Positions 55,845 to 64,000 of a stretch of 64,000 nucleotides of DNA are shown here, in pieces (position 1 is the stretch's first letter; each line of letters starts with the position of its first letter). The translations under genes and the position numbers were made by a program. The notes below the pieces were generated by a model that was given only the letters and a program-made list of their open reading frames with translations, did no database searches and was not told the DNA's origin. This DNA is from Streptomyces pyxinicus (lineage in GTDB: Bacteria; Actinomycetota; Actinomycetes; Streptomycetales; Streptomycetaceae): positions 62,001-126,000 of the forward strand of contig NZ_JANUGP010000011.1 of assembly GCF_024753135.1 (NCBI RefSeq), read 5' to 3'.

Positions 55845-55872
55845 GCCGCGCGCGCCGCACCCCTCAGGCGCT
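55836..55872. terminator. Bidirectional terminator from both gene ends
   Basis: AGCGCCTGAG (55836-55845) and CTCAGGCGCT (55863-55872), perfect 10 bp, 17-nt loop. The arms contain the last two codons and stop of the permease and, on the opposite strand, of the oxidoreductase; both end in Ser-Ala-stop. Confidence 0.65.
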
Positions 55873-56451
55873 CACGTAGGGGAAGCGGGCGAGGGGCGCG
55901 TCCTCGGCGAAGAACGTCTTGGCGCGGGTCAGCGCCTCCTTGTCGCGCAGGACGTCGCCGCGGTCGGTGCCGTTGCCCAGCAGCACCCCGCCGAACCGCA
56001 TCCCCAGGTAGGCGGCCGAGTTGCGCAGGGTTCCCACGTAGGGGTCGGCGATGGAGGCCTCCTCGCCGGCCAGCGCGGCGACACCCCAGAGCGTGCGGCC
56101 GGCCATCGTGGCCTTGAAGTCGATGCCGGGGGTGCGCAGCCAGCCGGCCCAGTGGTCGAGGTAGGTCTTGGTCAGGCCGGACACCGAGTACCAGTAGAGC
56201 GGTGAGGCGATCACCAGGTCCGTGGCGGCGAGCGTGGCGTCCAGCAGCCGACCGGCGGTGCTGTCCGGGGCCGGCCGGACGTAGTCGCTGTCATGGCGCA
56301 GGTCCGTGAAGTCCGGCAGCGGGTGCTCGGCGAGGCTGATCCAGCGCTGTTCGACGTCACCCGGAAGCTGTTCGGCGGCCCGGCGGGCGAGCAGTTCGGT
56401 GTTGCCTTCGGCGCGGGAGCTGCCGAGGACGAAGAGGAAGCGGCGGGTCAT
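55864..56451 (-). CDS. NAD(P)H-dependent flavodoxin-fold oxidoreductase
   Basis: 195 aa FMN reductase/quinone reductase-like protein. FLFVLGSSRAEGNTELLAR (residues about 5-22) binds FMN phosphate; SPLYWYSVSGLTKTYLDHW (about 99-117) is the conserved flavin loop. Length right for NADPH-dependent FMN reductase. ATG start; converges on the ABC operon. Substrate is unknown. Confidence 0.9.
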   Translation of the reverse strand: MTRRFLFVLGSSRAEGNTELLARRAAEQLPGDVEQRWISLAEHPLPDFTDLRHDSDYVRPAPDSTAGRLLDATLAATDLVIASPLYWYSVSGLTKTYLDHWAGWLRTPGIDFKATMAGRTLWGVAALAGEEASIADPYVGTLRNSAAYLGMRFGGVLLGNGTDRGDVLRDKEALTRAKTFFAEDAPLARFPYVSA

Positions 56452-56672
56452 GGGTCCCCCAGGCGGTCTAGCCCGAATAAAGTCGTGTGCATCTTATGCG
56501 CATGCAAGCAATTAGGGCCAGCGCCTATGCCGACCGGGGCGTGGGGTGGTTCGGGGTGGCGCTGGTGCGAGGCTGTGACGTCGCGGTGACGCCGGAGGCG
56601 ACGGAGACCCGACACACTGGTGAGCAGGACGCGTACGACCGGATCGCGACGCCGGGGGAGTGAGGAAGCACG

Positions 56673-57710
56673 ATGGCTCGACTCAGCTTCGAGAAGAAGC
56701 GGGCGCAGGAGCCCGTGGGACACCCGGCCGTGGTGGCCGTGCGGGTGTCAGCCGCGGGGAGCGCGTCGGTGGGCGGCGCCCCGGTCGTGGCGGCCCCCGG
56801 CGAGCGGATCCAGCAGGCGGTCCTGAACCACCTTAAGCGCCTGGCCATCAGCCTGGGCGCCCCGATAAGGGCCACGATCCACGACGAGGACGCCGGCTGC
56901 GTCGTCCCGCTGGAGGTCTCGGCCGACGGCTCCAGCCGGACGACCGGCGAACCGGCCCGGGTGCCCGCGCCCGAGACACCGGTGGGGACCGCCGGAATGC
57001 CCACCGGGCAGTTCGGCCCGCCGCCGGTGATGGACGTGGCGACACCCGCCTTCCCCCCGGCCCACGCCGTCCCGGCACCCGTCGCCCCGCCCGCCTTCGT
57101 ACCCGCGGCCCCGGAACCCCTCCCGGTGCCTGCCCCCACCCCCGCCTTCGTGCCCGTCGAGCCGGAGCCGCCCCGCGCCCACACCCCCGCCCGGGGCTTC
57201 GACGCCGTGGCCGAAGCGATGTTCGGGGACGGGCCGGTCACCGAGACGGTCGAGGGCGCCGAGCTGCTCACGGAGCCGATGACCCGGATCAACGAGGCCG
57301 TGCGGGCGGGCCGTATCGAGGCGGCGGCCGAACTCGCCGACCGTACGACCACCGAGGCGACCGGCGTGCTGGGCCCGCGCCACCCCGAGGTGCTGCACCT
57401 GCGCGAACTGCGCGCCTACATCGCCTACCTGGCGGACGACCCGGCCCGCGCCTTCCGGCTGTCCCTGGACCTCGCCCGGCTGCGCCGCCAGGCCCTCGAC
57501 CCGGAGGCCGCGTACGGCAACGTACGCAGCGCGGCCACCGCCTGGCGCGCGGTACGCGACCCCGAGGAGGGACTGCGCATGGGCCGCGACCTCATCGACC
57601 TGTGGACCGAACTCGGCGCGGAGCCCGGCCCCGCCGCCACCGACCCGGGCCCACTCCAGTCCGCCCGCGCCCGCATGACCCGCCTCACCGAGCGAGCGGC
57701 CCGGGCCTGA
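56673..57710 (+). CDS. TPR-like hypothetical protein with proline-rich linker
   Basis: 345 aa. Residues about 5-100 form an N-terminal domain (QQAVLNHLKRLAISLGAPIR) of unknown fold; about 105-185 is a Pro/Ala/Val-rich disordered linker; about 190-330 is helical with TPR/sel1-like repeats (AAAELADRTTTEATGVLGPR, RAYIAYLADDPARAF). No signal or TM. Likely a protein-protein adaptor. ATG follows GAGGAAG. Function not recognised. Confidence 0.7.
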   Translation: MARLSFEKKRAQEPVGHPAVVAVRVSAAGSASVGGAPVVAAPGERIQQAVLNHLKRLAISLGAPIRATIHDEDAGCVVPLEVSADGSSRTTGEPARVPAPETPVGTAGMPTGQFGPPPVMDVATPAFPPAHAVPAPVAPPAFVPAAPEPLPVPAPTPAFVPVEPEPPRAHTPARGFDAVAEAMFGDGPVTETVEGAELLTEPMTRINEAVRAGRIEAAAELADRTTTEATGVLGPRHPEVLHLRELRAYIAYLADDPARAFRLSLDLARLRRQALDPEAAYGNVRSAATAWRAVRDPEEGLRMGRDLIDLWTELGAEPGPAATDPGPLQSARARMTRLTERAARA

Positions 57711-57731
57711 GCGGGGGCGCCTGACGGCACC

Positions 57732-58208
57732 TCAGTGCACGCACAATTCGTTGCCCTCCGGGTCCGCCAGCACCACCCACGACCCGGAGGGTTCCGTCAC
57801 CTCGTCCAGCACCCGCGCGCCCAGCGCCGTCAGCCGGGCCACTTCCGCCTCCCGCCGGCCGGCGTCGGGATGCAGGTCCAGGTGGAGGCGGTTCTTGGTG
57901 GTCTTCGGCTCCGGCACGCGCTGGAACAGCAGCCGTCGGCCGAGGCCGGTGCCGCTGTCCGGGTCGTACGGGTCCTCGGGGTGCCGTACGGCGACCAGGT
58001 CACGGAAGGCCAGGCGGCCGTGGTACTCGACGGTGGCCGCGCCGGGCAGGGCGCCCAGCGACAGCAGCCGCTCGATCAGCGCGCTGTTGTCCTCGGCGGT
58101 GTAGTGCAGCGCGGCGGCCCAGAAGTCGGCCTGGGCGTGCGGGTCGCCGGCGTCGACGACCAGCTTCCAGTGCAGCGGGGCGGGCGGAGGCGCGGGTGTC
58201 TCGGTCAT
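57732..58208 (-). CDS. VOC (glyoxalase-like) family protein
   Basis: 158 aa. WKLVVDAGDPHAQADFWAAA at the start and VVLADPEGNELCVH at the end are typical of the glyoxalase-like domain group of the VOC superfamily; KNRLHLDLHPD (about residue 108) could give metal ligands. Small-molecule enzyme or binding protein; substrate unknown. ATG at 58208; 21 nt from the convergent TPR gene. Confidence 0.85.
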   Translation of the reverse strand: MTETPAPPPAPLHWKLVVDAGDPHAQADFWAAALHYTAEDNSALIERLLSLGALPGAATVEYHGRLAFRDLVAVRHPEDPYDPDSGTGLGRRLLFQRVPEPKTTKNRLHLDLHPDAGRREAEVARLTALGARVLDEVTEPSGSWVVLADPEGNELCVH

Positions 58209-58259
58209 GGCCACCACTTATAGCCGCGCCCACCCGGCGGACGAGCCGATTCCGCGCCG

Positions 58260-59246
58260 CTACGGCCGTGCCGCCTCCGGGTCCGGCTCGCTCTGCGAAG
58301 GTGCCGTCCGCCGCGCGGCCCGGGCGGTGTCCCAAGCCAGGGCCAGCTCCCGGGCGCCCCGGTGTGCCGTGCGCAGCGCGTCGCCCGTCAGCAGGATCAG
58401 CGCGATCCAGACCAGTGCGAAGCCGGCCCAGCGCTCGGGCGGCATGGCCTCGTGGAAGTAGAAGATGCCGAGCAGGAACTGGAAGACGGGCGCCAGGTAC
58501 TGGAGCAGGCCGAGCGTGGACAGCGGCACCCGGATCGCCGCCGCGCCGAAGCAGACCAGCGGCAGCGCCGTGACGAGGCCCGTGGAGGCGAGCAGGACGG
58601 CGTGCCCGGTGCCGTGGGCGGCGAAGCTCGCGTCGCCGTGCGCGATCAGCCAGGCCAGGTAGCCGAGGGCGGGCAGGAACTGGATCGTGGTCTCGGCGGC
58701 CAGCGACTCGACCCCGCCGAGGCCGACCTTCTTCTTCACGAGGCCGTAGGTGGCGAAGGAGAAGGCCAGGACGAGCGAGATCCACGGCGGGCGGCCGTAG
58801 CCGATGGTCAGGACGACCACGGCGGCGAGGCCGGTGCCGACCGCCACCCACTGCACGGGCCGCAGCCGCTCCTTGAGCAGCAGTACCCCCATCGCGATGG
58901 TGACCAGCGGGTTGATGAAGTACCCGAGGGAGGCCTCGACGACATGGCCGGAGTTCACGGCCCAGATGTAGACGCCCCAGTTGACGGTGATGACGGCCGC
59001 CGCGACGGCCACCAGCCCGAGGCGGCGCGGCTGGCGCAGCAGTTCGCCGGCCCACGCCCAGCGCCGTACGAAGAGCAGCGCCCCGGCGACGAAGAACAGC
59101 GACCAGACCATGCGGTGGGCGAGGATCTCCAGCGCCCCCGCGGGCTTGAGCAGCGGCCAGAACAGGGGGACCAGGCCCCACATGCCGTAGGCGGCGAAAC
59201 CGTTCAGCAGGCCTGTCCGGTGCTCGCCCTTGGACGTCTCGGCCAC
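58260..59246 (-). CDS. rarD: RarD/EamA family transporter
   Basis: 328 aa with ten predicted TM helices. GFAAYGMWGLVPLFWPLLKP at residues about 12-31, HRMVWSLFFV, and the C-terminal YLAPVFQFLLGIFYFHEAMP are RarD signatures. Drug/metabolite transporter superfamily, substrate unknown (linked to chloramphenicol resistance in name only). GTG at 59246 follows GAGAGGAG; the longer ATG form starts in the palindrome region. Confidence 0.9.
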   Translation of the reverse strand: MAETSKGEHRTGLLNGFAAYGMWGLVPLFWPLLKPAGALEILAHRMVWSLFFVAGALLFVRRWAWAGELLRQPRRLGLVAVAAAVITVNWGVYIWAVNSGHVVEASLGYFINPLVTIAMGVLLLKERLRPVQWVAVGTGLAAVVVLTIGYGRPPWISLVLAFSFATYGLVKKKVGLGGVESLAAETTIQFLPALGYLAWLIAHGDASFAAHGTGHAVLLASTGLVTALPLVCFGAAAIRVPLSTLGLLQYLAPVFQFLLGIFYFHEAMPPERWAGFALVWIALILLTGDALRTAHRGARELALAWDTARAARRTAPSQSEPDPEAARP

Positions 59247-59350
59247 GGGCACTCCTCTCGTCCCCCGCGAGCGGCGCCCCGCGTTCGCGGTGTCCCACGT
59301 ACGCGGCATCGCACATCCGCGCGAGAACGAAGGTAGCGCCGGACGGTCCC

Positions 59351-59388
59351 GGCTGTCATGCCCGTATCGGCATACGGTCATGACAGCC
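59351..59388. terminator. 38-bp near-perfect palindrome after the NmrA-type reductase
   Basis: GGCTGTCATG (59351-59360) pairs with CATGACAGCC (59379-59388), and the inner CCGTAT/ATACGG extends the stem to 17 bp with one mismatch and a 4-nt loop. It lies 42 nt downstream of the reductase stop and 105 nt before rarD, so it may be a terminator or a rarD operator. Confidence 0.65.
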
Positions 59389-59404
59389 GCCGGGGCCGTG
59401 ACTT

Positions 59405-59429
59405 CAGCCCGGGAACTCAGCCCGGGAAA

Positions 59430-59436
<7 letters not shown>
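59405..59436 (-). repeat. 13-nt tandem repeat around the NmrA-type stop codon
   Basis: Units CAGCCCGGGAACT and CAGCCCGGGAAAT at 59405-59430 followed by a partial third (CAGCCC). On the minus strand each unit carries GGGCTGA, giving TGA three times at 13-nt spacing, one in every reading frame. Confidence 0.85.
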
Positions 59437-60284
<848 letters not shown>

Positions 60285-60359
60285 GGTTCGGTGCTCCTCG
60301 CAGGGGACATCACGTAGGGGGTATGGCACTCACCCTAGGGCGTGCGCTAACCAAGCGAA

Positions 60360-60384
60360 AGTACCCACTTTGAAGTAAGGTACT
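60360..60384. promoter_or_regulatory. HxlR-type operator between divergent genes
   Basis: AGTACC (60360-60365) and GGTACT (60379-60384) with inner ACTT-TG-AAGT form a 25-bp two-layer palindrome, ending 3 bases before the HxlR ATG. Family members bind such GTAC...GTAC sites and repress the divergent reductase. Confidence 0.7.
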
Positions 60385-60387
60385 GGC

Positions 60388-60798
60388 ATGGCAGTAAGCA
60401 ACACGAGGGGCCGCACCGGAGCCGACGCCGAGGCCGTGTGCCCGTACCGGCTGGTCCTCGAACACGTCACCAGCCGCTGGGGCGTGCTCGTCCTGATCGA
60501 GCTGCTGGAGGGCTCGCGCAGGTTCAGCGAGCTGCGCCGGGCCATCAGCGAGGTGGGCCGCGTCAGCGAGAAGATGCTCGCCCAGACCCTCCAGACCCTG
60601 GAGCGCGACGGCCTGGTGCACCGGGACGCCAAGCCGGTCATCCCGCCCCGCGTCGACTACTCGCTCACCGCTCTCGGCGTCGAGGCGGCCGAGCAGGTGC
60701 GTGCCCTCGCCCGCTGGACCCACCACCGCATGGACGCGGTGGAGCAGGCTCGCCGGGACTACGACGAGGCCCGGGAACTCCGGTCCCGGGCCTCCTGA
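60388..60798 (+). CDS. HxlR family transcriptional regulator
   Basis: 136 aa winged-HTH regulator. The HxlR signature CPYRLVLEHVTSRWGVLVLI (Cys at about 13) and GSRRFSELRRAISEVGRVSEKML (HTH) plus wing HRDAKPVIPPRVDYSLTALG are clear. The Cys near the N-terminus may sense quinones or oxidants, as in YodB/QorR relatives. Regulates the divergent reductase by inference. Confidence 0.92.
   Translation: MAVSNTRGRTGADAEAVCPYRLVLEHVTSRWGVLVLIELLEGSRRFSELRRAISEVGRVSEKMLAQTLQTLERDGLVHRDAKPVIPPRVDYSLTALGVEAAEQVRALARWTHHRMDAVEQARRDYDEARELRSRAS
60766..60794. terminator. Bidirectional terminator inside the hxlR 3-prime end
   Basis: 11-bp perfect stem GAGGCCCGGGA (60766-60776) and TCCCGGGCCTC (60784-60794), 7-nt loop. 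It encodes the last residues of the HxlR protein and ends 4 nt before its stop codon ends; korB stops 13 nt further on. Confidence 0.65.
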
Positions 60799-60811
60799 GC
60801 AGGCGCGTCCG

Positions 60812-61868
60812 TCAGCCGACGACGGTCCAGGTGTCGGCGCCGGCGAGGAGCGCGGCGAGGTCGCCCTTGCCGTGCTGTTGGACGGCGGTGTCGAGTTGGT
60901 CGCTCATCTGGGCGTCGTAGACGGGGCGTTGGACGGAGCGGAAGACCCCGATGGGGGTGTGGTGCAGGGTGTCGGGGTCGGCGAGCCGGGACAGGGCGAA
61001 CGCGGTGGTGGGGGACGCGTGGTGCGCGTCGTGGACGACGAGGTCCGCCGCGTTCTCCGCGGTCACGTCGACGACCTGGAGGTCGCCGGTGTGCCGGTCG
61101 CGGACGACACCGCGGCCGTCGTCGGTGCCGAAGCGGATCGGCCGGCCGTGTTCGAGGCGGATGAGTGCCTCGTCGGCCTGCCGGCGGTCCTTGAGGGCGT
61201 CGAAGGCGCCGTCGTTGAAGATGTTGCAGTTCTGGTAGATCTCGATGAGAGCGGTGCCCGGGTGCGCGGCGGCGGCGCGGAGAGTCTCGGTGAGGTGCTT
61301 GCGGTCGGAGTCGATGGTCCGGGCCACGAACGACGCCTCCGCCCCGATGGCCAGCGACACCGGGTTGAAGGGGGCGTCCAGGGACCCCATCGGCGTGGAC
61401 TTGGTGACCTTGCCGGTCTCCGAGGTGGGGGAGTACTGGCCCTTGGTGAGGCCGTAGATCCGGTTGTTGAACAGCAGGATCTTGAGGTTGACGTTGCGGC
61501 GCAGCGCGTGGATGAGGTGGTTGCCGCCGATGGAGAGGGCGTCGCCGTCGCCGGTGACGACCCAGACGCTCAGATCGGGGCGGGAGGCGGCCAGGCCGGT
61601 CGCGATGGCGGGGGCGCGGCCGTGGATCGAGTGCATCCCGTAGGTGTTCATGTAGTAGGGGAAGCGGGAGGAGCAGCCGATGCCGGAGACGAAGACGGTG
61701 TTCTCGCGGGCGAGCCGCAACTCGGGCATGAAGGACTGGACGGCGGCGAGGATGGCGTAGTCGCCGCAGCCGGGGCACCAGCGGACTTCCTGGTCGGTCT
61801 TGAAGTCCTTCATCGTCTGCTGGGCGGTGGCCTTGGGGACCAGGTGCAGCAGGGTGTTGCCGGCGATG

Positions 61869-61876
<8 letters not shown>
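60812..61876 (-). CDS. korB: 2-oxoacid:ferredoxin oxidoreductase beta subunit
   Basis: 354 aa TPP-binding subunit. WCPGCGDYAILAAVQSF (about residue 33) is the signature with cluster/TPP-near Cys; VTGDGDALSIGGNHLIHALR (about 99) is the GDG...N Mg-TPP motif. Two-subunit enzyme with korA converts 2-oxoglutarate (by homology) plus CoA to succinyl-CoA and reduced ferredoxin. ATG overlaps the korA stop by 8 nt. Confidence 0.93.
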
Positions 61877-63797
<1,921 letters not shown>

Positions 63798-64000
63798 TGA
63801 ACTGGACCTCCTTCGAGGCGGCTGTCCGGGGCGTGGTCTGTCCCGCGGACCATCCCAGGATCAACCCTACGTCGGTCAGGGTCGCCTTCCCGGGGCCATC
63901 CGGGGAACGGACGGCGTCTCGGGACGGCCTCTCGCGCTGGATCCCCCCATCATGTAACGCCTCGCTGCCGGACCCCCCGCGCACACGCTCCGTGCGCCCC

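Noticed and set aside
63798..64000. Start of a further gene at the right edge
   Set aside because: Only the korA promoter region is visible; open frames here lack motifs.

Overview
The window is chromosomal DNA from a high-GC actinomycete, almost certainly a Streptomyces. The evidence is very high GC with strong third-position bias, frequent GTG/TTG starts, 1-8 nt stop/start overlaps, the futalosine menaquinone pathway, a 14-gene nuo operon with a Rex-type operator, HxlR/TetR/LysR/Lrp regulators, and several Uma2/NlpC/ydaO-type features typical of the genus. From memory (not checked), the gene order resembles the SCO4490-SCO4595 arm of S. coelicolor with local losses and insertions. No rRNA, tRNA, CRISPR array, prophage or insertion sequence was seen.

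Layout. (1) 127-7207: menaquinone block (UbiD-type decarboxylase, MqnP prenyltransferase, an inserted Uma2 nuclease, UbiX, an Lrp regulator, MqnE), then a UdgX-type uracil-DNA glycosylase, a GNAT enzyme and a small membrane protein. (2) 7256-13710: TetR regulator and a lipid module (MaoC hydratase + two-domain FabG facing a thiolase and a FadD-type ligase) around a double palindrome. (3) 13922-15128: LysR regulator with an upstream inverted repeat, and cold-shock protein. (4) 15414-21384: mqnA, Ser/Thr kinase, prepilin peptidase, mqnC, a degenerate amidohydrolase-like protein, menG. (5) 21400-24903: PASTA protein, GNAT, geranylgeranyl-reductase-type flavoprotein, a peptide deformylase remnant, NlpC/P60 hydrolase. 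(6) 25647-41708: complete nuoA-N. (7) 41938-50204: RecQ, M56 peptidase, fumarylacetoacetase, an ATP-grasp/FAD-oxidoreductase pair, HAD phosphatase. (8) 50339-55844: transglycosylase-like secreted protein under a ydaO (c-di-AMP) riboswitch, polyprenyl diphosphate synthase, LolA-like protein with an ABC exporter. (9) 55864-60798: NAD(P)H oxidoreductase, TPR-like protein, VOC protein, RarD, NmrA-type reductase with divergent HxlR regulator. (10) 60812-63797: korB/korA 2-oxoacid:ferredoxin oxidoreductase.

How it fits together: chorismate is taken by MqnA, MqnE and MqnC toward dihydroxynaphthoate; polyprenyl diphosphate synthase, MqnP, UbiD/UbiX and MenG make menaquinone; NuoA-N reduces it; the GGR-like flavoprotein may saturate the isoprenoid tail; KorAB feeds reduced ferredoxin. 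MqnB, MqnD and the aminofutalosine deaminase are not in the window.

The most interesting signals are a UdgX protein with its covalent-trapping loop, a barrel-deleted amidohydrolase locked between mqnC and menG, an uncharacterised ATP-grasp/flavoprotein pair, a nuo promoter carrying three sites of one architecture (one is Rex), a ydaO riboswitch, and an unexpected recurrence of tandem duplications that copy stop-codon regions (mqnA, the LolA-like gene, the NmrA-type reductase), along with terminators built from the last codons of convergent genes.
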